Positions 54,522 to 64,000 of a stretch of DNA of 64,000 bases are shown in pieces (positions within the stretch are counted from its first letter, which is position 1; every line of letters starts with the position of its first letter). Made by a program: the position numbers and the translations under genes. The stretch spans positions 186,001 to 250,000 of the forward strand of contig CAJNDS010002799.1 in assembly GCA_905221605.1 (NCBI GenBank). The letters run 5' to 3'. The notes under the pieces were generated by a model. It was given only the letters and a program-made list of their open reading frames with translations, had not been told where the DNA came from and searched no databases. The DNA is from Symbiodinium natans (Eukaryota > Sar > Dinophyceae > Suessiales > Symbiodiniaceae).

Positions 54522-56719
54522 AATTTTGGGCTTTGTCCAAAGACCCGGGGTTTTTTGCACCCACGCCAAGGTCCTATGCTGGCTGCAGTGGCAAGGTGGC
54601 CAAGGCGCCCGGCCACCCGATATTCCCCGTCTTTCGACAGTTCAGGCGGGCATGCCGGGCTGTGCTGCGGTGGGGTCGGTATTTTCACCGTTCTTGTTGT
54701 CGGCGTTTTAGTTCTTTGTCTTTTGTTTCCTTCTTTCGTATGGCAGGACAGCAAGCAAGCAAGCACAACCTATCAACCCTAGACCCCAATCTCCTAACAC
54801 GCACAAACAAAGGACTGAGACCCTGAAAACACACAACCTGTATCCTTAAGCACCTTAAACCTTGAAAACACTAAAATTTTAAAGCCTGGAAGCCCTAGAA
54901 AGGCAGAACCGACATGCCGTCGCGCGTGAAATTCTTCATGTATTTCATGCAGGAACGGCAAACTGCAGTACGTCATCAATGTGAGCTTGGATGACGGCAG
55001 GCGCCGGTGTTCTGCTTGAGTGGGTTTTCGTCGGGTTTTAGGACTTTAGGCGAGTGCTAGCCACTGTGTAACCATGGCTTGCTATCCTGGATGGCAGGGA
55101 CGCGCTGTTCCTGTTCTCGGAGCTCCGGGCAGATTGAGCACGATAGACAAGAGAGAAAAAGAAGTCCCATCGCGCGGAGGGGTCGATATGGTTGCTGTTC
55201 AGTGTTGTTGTCGTTCTAGGGCCAAGCAAGCAAACAATCGTCGGACAAGCAAGCACGCAAGCAAGCTAGGAAGCAAGCAGTCGGTCCACTTTGTTGCGTG
55301 TCAACATGCGCAGCCCAACAGTGACACACTCTCACGCAATGGCTCTGTTGCAAATGTGGGGGGTTGCCGCATCCCAAGTCATAAGAAAAAGGAGGTACAT
55401 GGGTTGTGGCTTGTGGCTGTGGCCTCCTAGCCTCCTAGCACCTCAAGTCGGGCGTTGATGACTACAGGACGCTGGCAAAGACCCCTGTGAGCACTTCATT
55501 TTCCGCCCTGTTTAAGTAAACGTGGACGGCCGCTCACACGAACATTGGAAGCTGTCGCAAACCAGCTCATGCACTTGCAAGGTGCGGTGTTCAGCATAAA
55601 TGTATCTGCAGCAGAAGTTAAACAAGAGCAGTCCAACATAAGTAGAACAATTACACAGGCAGTTCTTACTTTGTCGAAGGGGTTGCACTTAAGTGACTGC
55701 TGCTGCTACGGCGGTTGCAGCAAGACTTACAGCAAACACCATCCTGATGTGGTGGCATGGCAGCACTCCACACGGCACGCTAAATTGATATGGTGCTCCG
55801 ACGAAGACAAAAGGATGCCATCACAAGCCATCACTCACACCAGACAGACTTTTATATCTCCTTTGAGCTCCTGTCACGTCAGCTACCTTTGATCTTGTCC
55901 CGAAAGTTTTTTTCATCCTCATCTCCCTGTTTTATTGTTCCTCTCCACGTCTTCATATGTCGCCTTTTTCCTCTCCATGTCTTCTTTGCAACTAAATTTT
56001 GCTTTCCATGTCTTCTTTTCCAGTTATATTGATCCTCTTGAACTCGGCGGGCCAGGGAGAGATCTTCAGAAAGGTGGCCGTTGAGGGTTTTTGCCTGCAC
56101 TTCGCGTGTTTCGGGATCTCGTTGTCATAGTCGCCATTTTCGTGAAAGTCACTACCCTCGCAGCGATAGCGCGGCGCCAGAGTGGAGGCTGAACTCTGAG
56201 TGGAAATTGCGATCGACCAACAACCCTGTGCTCGGACGTCTCAGAACAAAATCGACTACCCCAATTGAGGAAACGCCGCGTCACCGTGCCAAGCCCTGCG
56301 TTTGGAGCACATTTGAAAACGCAAACCTTGCCAATTTCGCATGCTTCGGTCGGCCTGGATCGAAGAGAAACCTCCCAAATCATGTGGTATCTCATCATGT
56401 TGCATCCTTATGTCGGCCTGGAACGAACCAAAACCTCGCAAATCAAGTAGTATCGCCGGTATTGCAATGAATGGCTTTCGTCGGCCAACACCTCACAAAT
56501 TATGTAGGGAGGTTGTGTTGTCGTTTCTTGCCGATCGAAAACGTCGCAGATCACATTGTTTCGGCTTCGATTTCGCAACATGAAGCGTGCGAAATCGTCG
56601 CAAGTCACAACAGGAAAGGTGGTGTTGCGATGTCCAGACTGTCGGCCCTCCGCGGCATATGTGTGTGTGTGTGTGTGTGTGTGTGTCGCATGTATTGCGT
56701 TGTGTTTTTTGATTCACAG
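54522..56719. other. Stretch without a confident gene
   Basis: Contains a decayed CCCTAAA-like tract (54770-54900), an AAGCAAGC-rich stretch (55220-55280), and a degenerate repeat at 56345-56500 (unit GTCGGCCTGGA-CGAA--AAACCTC-CAAAT, two to three copies). A GT microsatellite at 56659-56687 lies just upstream of the first carboxypeptidase exon seen. Confidence 0.4.
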
Positions 56720-59700
56720 TGATGCTTCCAGCACGGAAGTGGCTGAGACTTCAGGCGCGCGGAGCGCAACAGCGCCCGCCGAGCGGCCTGAGGAGGAGGG
56801 GCCAGAGCTGTTTCACGTGGTCCTTCGGGCCGACCCTTCTGACGGCAGCTGGGAGGCTTCAGGTGACACTAGATTCACTAGATGGTTACGTATATTGTAT
56901 CGTTATCTTTTATATACTGCAATACTGTATGCGACAAGGCTTGCGCGATTCAGTCTACAGTAAATTCCGAATAGGGAGGTGGGCCCCTTATTGTCGTGCG
57001 ACAAGGGCTTGAAACAAAGCTGGCGCAAGGGCTTGTGACAAGGTCCCCCCCCCCTCCCCCCCCGCGCCAAATTGGTGATTTTGAGCCATACCCATAATAT
57101 GACCTACTACTTCAATATGTCACTATAGTGTTTTAGCACTTTGCTGCTATGTTATTCTGTTATTCCATTCTTATGATGGTACTATGCTGTTATGTTGTTC
57201 TGCGATGTCTGGTTGTTGTATTGTTTTGTTTTGTCGTTTTTTTTGACTTCGGTTTTCGGTTATCGTTTTTCTGCCTGGTCGCATGTTTGGGTCGTGTTTG
57301 TGTGGTTTGGTCTGGGCCGGGACGAAGGCACCGAATCTACTGGCCGCCGCCGCTGGTTCTACTTCGGCGTGCGCTTGGTCCAGAGTTCTCCGCAAAAGGT
57401 GCGTTTTGTTGCGACTTGATGGCACTCAGTGACTCAGGCCTCTGCCATCCGCGAGCCCTGACCGTTGACTGGCCCAGGTGAACAACATGAGCAATATGCT
57501 CGACCTCTACAACTTGGACGGCCATCGTCCTTTCTATTGCCAATTGCCTTCTTCGCGGGCTTGGCGGCGCTTAGCAGATGACAACTGCAATTTCTCTTGT
57601 CAGGAGGCGGGGTGCTTCCAAATTCAGGATCGGGGCCGCTGCGGTCATGAACTATGGGCGAACGCATCGCCCCTCAACCAGAAAAGGCACAGATTGTCAA
57701 GCAGCGGTCAGGAAATGAGAAGGAAAGCACACCAGCAGCGAACTCACCGAGAACAGGGGTGCTGGATTGCACGCGCAAACATACTCGTTAAGCTGCATTC
57801 GCGTTTCGACGCAAGGTTCTGAGATCAGCGTCTGACCTTTTCCTCTTTTGGATAGCACCAACGTGCCACAACCTCGAGAACCTATGAAGAAAGCCTTTCG
57901 ATGTTTCATTTCGAGTTGTGGCAAGTCCCGGACAAGGAGGTTTAAACAGTTTAAACAATGCTGTATTCAGGACAGGCGACTGCAAAGAAAAACACATGTA
58001 TCCCACTGCCATTCTCCACCGAACTTCCCGATTTGTTACCTTCTCCTGCTTTTGCCGTAGGAGCCAGGCTTGCCGGGCTCATCGGATGACTCCAAGCCTG
58101 CTTGGACCTGAGTGATGCCCAGGGCCATGCAGGGGACAGCTTGCGCCAGCTTTGTGTTACTCTAAGGTGGATGCGAGGAGCGAGCGATGCTACAAAGACG
58201 AGAGGCTCCTGCCGAGGATCCGTGCGATGTTGGACAGTGGGAACGAAACGCCAAAGAAGCGCGGCAAAAGCTTCTACATCGCCTGGGACTATGTCGTGGA
58301 GCCCGCGACAACGACGTATTTTGCATTTTCGCCACCGTATACATATACAGACTTGCAAGGCTATTTGAATCGCCTGGAGCAATTTTTCACGCAGTAGCAG
58401 ACGCAAGGGAAGAGTCTGCCAGCATACATGGAGTCCATCGAGATTCATGGTGGCGGTTCTGGTGCACTGGCTGTCCGGTCCTCCTCGCCAGTGAAGCCCA
58501 AGAAGGTGAAGATCACCATCGAACATGGGGCAGTGTCAGACAGGAAAATGACCCTCTGGGTGCGAAAGGACTCCACGATGCTACAAGTAAGGCAGAGCAT
58601 CGTTGAGGTTCTGGGGCTGGGGAAGCTTTCCCAAGTGAAGCTGGTAAAGCGTATGACCAATTCCGACCGTCTCATGACACCTTTTGGTGATACGGAACGG
58701 CTGAATCAGAGGACCCATTTACTGATGGTGGGCTATGAGTTTCCAGATGGCTTTGCAGGCCCGGAACCCCCAGAGCCCGAAGCTCCCCAAGCTCCCCCAG
58801 AGCCCGAAGCCCTGCCGGTGCTGAACGGGAGCGACGACTCCTGGAACCCGGTTTGTGGTGAGAACATCTACCTCCACAGGCAACGCCTCTGCCTCACAAG
58901 GGAGGGGCGGAGGGTGGACTTGATCACACTCTCTGAGATGTCCGAGCCTCCCAACGCCAAAGTCTGCGTTGAGACATCCCCAGCCAGCTGCTTGGGGGAA
59001 GATTCAGTTTAGGCTGAAAGGTCATTGCATTTGTATCCCACTGCCTGCACACTTGTCATATACACACCAACCCCAGCCACGAAGTGCGAAGGTTTCTTGA
59101 GCAGCTCTGTTGCGGTGGACGGCGAGAGCCCCGCCGAGCTGTTCCCCTCCAGGCTAAGATCATTAGTGCCACATTGGACCTATCTTGCAGAGCAGTTGAT
59201 GCTGTTGCAACATGTTGTAACCAGGGCAGCACTGTGGTCTATGTCGAATTGTGCAATGCTTGTGCCAGACCCATCGTCTTTGTGTCTGCCCGTGTCCATC
59301 CCGGAGAAACGCCAGGCACGACACAGCAACCACTCAAGACGCCATGCAACATGAGCTCGTTGCCTTGAGGCCAGTTCGCTTTTTTCGGACTTCTTCGGTT
59401 CTTGCTCTCTGACGACCCCCGCGCGGAGCTGCTGCGGCGGCAGTTCGTCTTCAAGCTGGTCCCCATGCTGAACCCAGACGGGGTGGCCAGGCCCTACATT
59501 GCGGGCGAAACGTGCTGTGCAAGATGGCTCGCTGCATGTCGCTTCATTACCCCGATCCAGACACGGTAACTTTCAGCCCCTGTCACAGTTTTTCCATGCA
59601 AGTCTGTCCTCGTTTAGAAGGGACCATGGCTTTAATGGCTAAGTGACCTTGGCACCCCATCGCATATATATATACACACAGAGCTTTGGTTCATATGTCC

Positions 59701-61612
59701 ATGTAGCCTTTTTCTGGGTGGTATTCGTTTACCTGCATGTACAATATGTCTAAGAATGCGAGCTGTGCATTGCTAATGCGCGTCTTAAACGCAACTCATG
59801 CAATACACAGTATCGTTGCACGTATCCTGTCGTGCCTTAACCAAGGGGCTCACCAGAGACCTGTCCAGCTTTTTCATGGACTTACGGACCCTGAAAAGCT
59901 GCAAGCCGGAAGGGTTAAGTCTCCTGTGAAGGGCCGTCGCACGAAATGGTTTCAAGAGCACTGCTCCTTTCCTCGTCCTCGTCCTCGTCCTCGTCGTTGT
60001 TGTCGGCTTGCCCCTCAAGTGTGAACAATCTCAGTTGAATTCAAATCCATGACACAGGGGCCACACCAGGGCCAATGCTGGAGGGCTCGACTTGAACCGC
60101 TGCTACGGCGATGCAAATCCCAGGGAGCACGAAGGCTCGGCCTTGCCAAACTTGGCTCCTTTCGGAATTGGAGCTGAGCCTTGGAGCTGAGCCTGCAGTA
60201 CTTTGCATTTAGGGGCCGCATGAGTTCACAAACATGATCTCACCCCTTCAGCTCGAAAAGACAGGTGTTTTCTGGGCGCTCGAATGGCTCAAGCACTGGG
60301 CAGGTGAAGGCACTGGAGAGACATGTCGAGCTGAAACTGCAGCAAGATGACTTTGCACGTCGAGCCAGGTCGGCTGCTCTTCTACTTGGACATGCATGCT
60401 CACGCCCATACGCGTGGTTGCATCTTGTATGGCAACCGTTTGTCGGGTGCCTCGCAGGCAGGCCACGTCATCCGTTTTCACGAGATTGTTCCTGACAGCA
60501 GAGCGCTGTCTTCAGCAGACTGTGGAAACGCGGGCTCAATCCTGTGCCAGGTATGGAATGTTGCTTTTGCACGTATTTGTGAGCTGAACGGTCCGCATTT
60601 CGACTTCGAGGGCTGCGAGTTTCCTCCAACGTCTGACAAGGACCCCAGCCCTGGCAGTGCCGGATTGTTCGCTGCCAGCATGTTTTTAAGCATTGACTAC
60701 TATGCTATGCTGTACGGTACGATACTCATACTATGCTAATACTAAACGAATACTATACAAGCGAATATGACATTAACACTTAAGGTGTACAGCTTGTGCC
60801 TTGCTTTGCATTGCTCTCGCGGTACCGCGGAAGGAGCACGGGCACGACAGCAATGAGAACTGCGGGCGAGCATCGGTGGCTGCCATTTGCAATGTAAGCT
60901 CCTTGCTCGGCAGCTGGCGGTGGGCAATGAACAGACGTCGTAGTCCTGTAGTCCGCGAAAAGAGGCCAGTTCGTACCGTACACGCAGAGGCGCGTAGAGG
61001 TGGCACTCGGCGGAAACGGGCCTTGGCGGGCTCGCGTCTTGCGCAGCTTAGGTCATGCTTACACGCCGCTTGGCTGGTCTGTGTTTCCGCACGCGAAAGG
61101 TCACAATGGCGTATGTAAGCCGCCAACATGCAGAGTCATTCTTATGCCAGTTCTTGATGACACGGGGCACTAGACATACAACACAGCACAGGTTGGAGTG
61201 CCACTACAGCATTGGACGACAGGCAGGACCTGATCGTTTGTCTGGCAGATGCCGTTGACACTGAAGTTCTGCCTTTGCGAACATTTCTCATAAATGAAAT
61301 GAAATAAAGTATGGGGAACATAGCTATCGTGGCTCGTTCCAGGCCCATCCAGTGGAAGAGCTTGGCTGCTTGCAAGGCAGGCCGGTTCATCCTGGAATGG
61401 CAGTCCCGCCGCCTTGCTGCGCTCAGATGCAACATGTGCTGCCACATGACATCAAGACCTCTTGACCCCTCTGGAGTGAACTTAGGTTTGTTTGCCAGGC
61501 TGGGTGGGTCGAGCATGTTGCTTGAGTGTACAAGGACGTGCCAGTTGCAGCTTTGTGTGCTTCGGCAGGTGCCATATGGCATTTATGAATGGGAGAGTGT
61601 CGGAGAGGCTTC
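56720..61612 (+). CDS. Cytosolic carboxypeptidase (CCP5/AGBL5-like, M14) with an inserted ubiquitin-fold-like domain
   Basis: CCP enzymes are zinc carboxypeptidases that remove glutamates from tubulin and other proteins. Exons, most joined in frame: 56720-56862 ([13 protein letters not shown]), 57328-57410 ([10 protein letters not shown]), 57478-57573 ([20 protein letters not shown]), 58167 to about 58990, 59092-59152, 59269-59315 ([16 protein letters not shown]), 59370-59490 ([20 protein letters not shown]), 60058-60134 ([18 protein letters not shown]), 60265-60303 ([12 protein letters not shown]), 60369-60457 ([20 protein letters not shown]), 60551 on ([13 protein letters not shown]), about 60831 on (STGTTAMR), 61192 on (TLECHYSIG), and 61569 on ([14 protein letters not shown]). 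Zinc ligands (HPGE and the MHAH His), the substrate NLNR-like Arg and the catalytic Glu (TLE) are all present. Between [19 protein letters not shown] and [20 protein letters not shown], which adjoin in the family, some 150 extra residues are encoded, including a beta-grasp-like segment. A single in-frame TAG (58395-58397) sits at the left edge of the insertion. Donors are mainly GC. The 5' and 3' ends are not found. Confidence 0.85.
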
Positions 61613-64000
61613 TCATCATTATTAGGTTTGCCGTGTTTGAGATTCACAGTGGGAGTCCTGTGCTGCATGAGTCGTCAACTTGAGCATGTAGGAAAATTGC
61701 CACAGAATTGGGGATTGCGTTTCGAACTTAGCTGAGAACGGTGCGCAAATTGGACAGAATAAAGAGAGAGGTGGGCTGCGACTGGGAGGGCGGGGAAGGG
61801 GGGGGGCAGCGGGGGGGGGCACGGCGGGCTTGAAATGCCCGTGGTCCTGGCAAAAGCTATTTCTTTATGCCAGTGCAAACGCCTCTGGCTACCGGGCCTG
61901 GGCGGATACTTGCGGTCCTCATTCTGCACTCTGCTTGTCACTGATGTTCACCTGGTATTTCTGCTGACATGCGTGTGTTTGCTAAACATGGCAGGATTGC
62001 TCTATGTGCTCTGCTGGTAGCTTGCGAGTTCCCCTAGTCAGCCATGATTCGAGTCGTTCCGAACTCAGGCTTTGGCCTGTGCCATGCTTGACTTGCATGG
62101 CGTCACCACTTTGAATCGTCCCGCTGCGCAAGCCCTCGATGTCCTGGGAGAGGCGAGCCTGGAGAAGTTAAACAGCTCTGTTTTTCTGACTCAGCAAAAC
62201 TGGATGTGTTGAGTGGAGGTCGCGGCACGACTGGCAGTGTCTGGAGGCAAAGCAACATCTCCAGAGAGCCTTCTGGCCGCGAACCCTCGGCAGGCATGGC
62301 AACGGACTGCACGGGATTAGTGTAAGCGCTTCGCCCGTCAGCCGCCTCGGCCCCATCGGGCGCTGACTCCGAGTTCCAGCGGAAGGTGAAAGGAAGAGGA
62401 GGCAAAAGTCGAGTTTTAGCACGACCATATAGGCAACACGATCTCTGCCAATGGGTGTTAAACCTGTGAAGGAGTCGGGAAGCTGAGAGAAGGGGTGGGA
62501 CCTCGTATGTACACGTATGTGCGCTGGTCGCCTTCCCGCAGCCCTAAGCGCTAGACTCTGAGCAAAAAGCCCTTAATTAAACAAATCTCTGAACCCTCAA
62601 ACCCTTGACCCTGAGCCAACTTTCCCTAACATAAACCCTAAGCTTGAAAGCCCAGAGCCCTAAACCCTAAGTCCTGCAGCCCGAGCCCTGAGCGCCCTAA
62701 AGCCGAATTCTAAACCCAAAACGAGGCCCCCAAAACGAGGACCCCGTTGCATGCGCGGATGTGAGGCCCGAGGGTGAAGGCCTACAAACCACACTGCTGT
62801 TCACGGGTGGCGAAAAGTGTTTCAAGAGCAAGACATTCAAAAAGCCGACGAGGTGTTTTTCCAATACCTCCTGCGTCAATGACGTGTTCAGATTGTGAGA
62901 GGTGCTGAAACTGCCAATGATCGATGCAGATCTGGAGGACTGCCCGTGCACGCATGAACGGCAGCGCCAAACACAATCAGCAGAAAAGGAGCGTCACATT
63001 AACAGCCCGTGTGGCAGTCTTGGAACTGCACGATCAGGCATGCTGAGGCAAAAGGACAGGCGACAGCCAGAAAATGCGCGACAGTCTAAGAGGCGTTTAG
63101 TATTGCATGCCCCGCTGCATTATCCAGCAACAAAAACGCAAGGAGGAGATCTGCCAAGTGCAGCTCTGGCGAGTTCTGCATTCTGTGGTGGTGGCACGAG
63201 AGCGTCCAGCTCTTGATGCTCAGGTCCTAGAGGCGCGACCACCTAAAAATGTGTCCGAAGCAGTCCCTTGCAGCCACTCTTGCAGTCCGCCTCAAGGTGT
63301 TTGGCCAGGGCCAGATGCTAGCAGTCGTGGAGGAGGACCTGGTAGACATCGACATTGCATTTGTACTGGCAATGTCTGCCGAGCTTCTGCCAGGTTCCGA
63401 GCAGCCCTTGGGTCAAACTTGCAGCCCCACATGGCCTTCTCGGTGGCAAGCTGAATACCGAGCTCAACAAGGCACAGAGAACGCAAACTCACCGAGGAGG
63501 CATCAGCCACATGAGTCGCATGTTGGTCAGGTTGGACGCACAGCAGCATACATGCTCACAGACGGCTCAGCCACAAGATTGCAACTTGTTCATGAGCCAC
63601 CCTTGCTTCAGAAATGCTGCTCTTCATGATCTTCATGACATTTGATGTCGTCCCAACGCTCTGTGGTAAGGCCAAAGGCCTGGGGCAGCTGCTGCAGAAA
63701 ACCAACCTTTGGATGCGTATGCGCCGTAGAGACTTGCCGACGGTACAAGAAGAACAAAAGTGGAGTCAATCCCTTCAATGCCGTCTTGCTGCAACGGCGC
63801 ACCAGAACCTGTTCATTTGTGCAAGCTTTGTGCATGGAAAACCAGGGCAGATCATGACATGGTGAGCAGATGTCCGTGATTCGAAAATTGCCGTTGGCTT
63901 TGGGAAAGTTGGGCCTTCTTGCCCATGCGATTAGTTGGATGAATACCTTAGCAAGCCAAGTTGTGAGAAGTTGTGGGTTACTTCGTTGTCGTCGTCAAGT
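61613..64000. other. Right-end region with isolated exon-like segments
   Basis: The best coding-like segment is 63288-63392, after CTTGCAG: RLKVFGQGQMLAVVEEDL then VDIDIAFVLAMSAELLP with a GT donor. Upstream, 63125-63240 reads QQKRKEEICQVQLWRVLHSV. No family is recognised. Other items are a C/G-rich tract at 61786-61825 and a telomere-like tract at 62560-62710. Confidence 0.35.
62560..62710 (-). repeat. Degenerate CCCTAAA-like tract
   Basis: Variants of CCCTAAACCCTAA, CCCTGAGCC and CCTTGACCC, the reverse-strand form of TTTAGGG-like repeats. Unique sequence on both sides makes a true telomere unlikely. Confidence 0.6.

Noticed and set aside
58428-59012. Independent gene beginning at the ATG at 58428
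   Set aside because: The frame continues upstream in phase with a carboxypeptidase exon and ends in a carboxypeptidase segment, so an internal domain fits better. It remains possible if the upstream TAG is real.

Overview
The window looks like nuclear DNA of a dinoflagellate, most likely of the Symbiodiniaceae/Suessiales type. This is inferred from several features seen together. Genes are cut into many small exons. Reading frames join cleanly only if introns begin with GC, GA or GT and end in AG. A tandem multigene array encodes a plastid protein whose leader fits the peridinin-plastid pattern (signal peptide followed by an FVTP motif). Degenerate TTTAGGG-like tracts are scattered about, microsatellites are dense, and almost all recognisable genes lie on one strand. 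No rRNA, convincing tRNA, CRISPR array or bacterial operon is visible. Nearly all long open frames are shadows or simple repeats, so gene models below were rebuilt exon by exon from protein-like segments and splice phase.

Layout. 0-5 kb: weak exons on the plus strand, an ATC/ATCACC repeat, and an unidentified spliced gene on the minus strand (about 2.95-5.0 kb), the only clear minus-strand gene. 5.96-8.26 kb: a YIP1-family (YIPF5/7-like) Golgi/ER membrane protein in at least eleven exons. 8.3-12.7 kb: gene-poor, with a dispersed repeat, telomere-like tracts and a 150-bp G-run. 12.7-17.3 kb: exons of one or more unidentified genes. 18.8-23.7 kb: a GT4-type glycosyltransferase in about 16 exons. 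24.6 kb: a 190-bp CAG tract. 26.55-28.76 kb: a complete three-exon secreted class-3 lipase with a C-terminal C2 domain.

29.3-50.7 kb: five intact eight-exon copies of a thylakoid-lumen protein resembling PsbQ (oxygen-evolving enhancer 3). Three copies are head to tail (29.3-36.9 kb) and two more lie at 46.1-50.7 kb. Between the two blocks sit unidentified exons, a minisatellite and an intronless pentatricopeptide-repeat (PPR) gene (43.4-45.6 kb). 50.7-52.8 kb is AT-rich and gene-poor. 53.3-54.0 kb encodes a low-complexity VTRRT-repeat protein. 56.7-61.6 kb is a cytosolic carboxypeptidase (CCP5/AGBL5-like, M14 family) with all key catalytic motifs. It carries an extra ubiquitin-fold-like domain inserted between its N-terminal and peptidase domains, and a single in-frame TAG beside the insertion. 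61.6-64 kb holds only fragments.

Functionally the genes are unrelated housekeeping, plastid and cytoskeletal genes, as is normal for dinoflagellate one-way gene clusters. The most unusual items are the domain-inserted carboxypeptidase and the array, whose five copies allow direct comparison of intron gain, donor change (GC to GT), 25-nt introns and a hairpin element present in only three copies.
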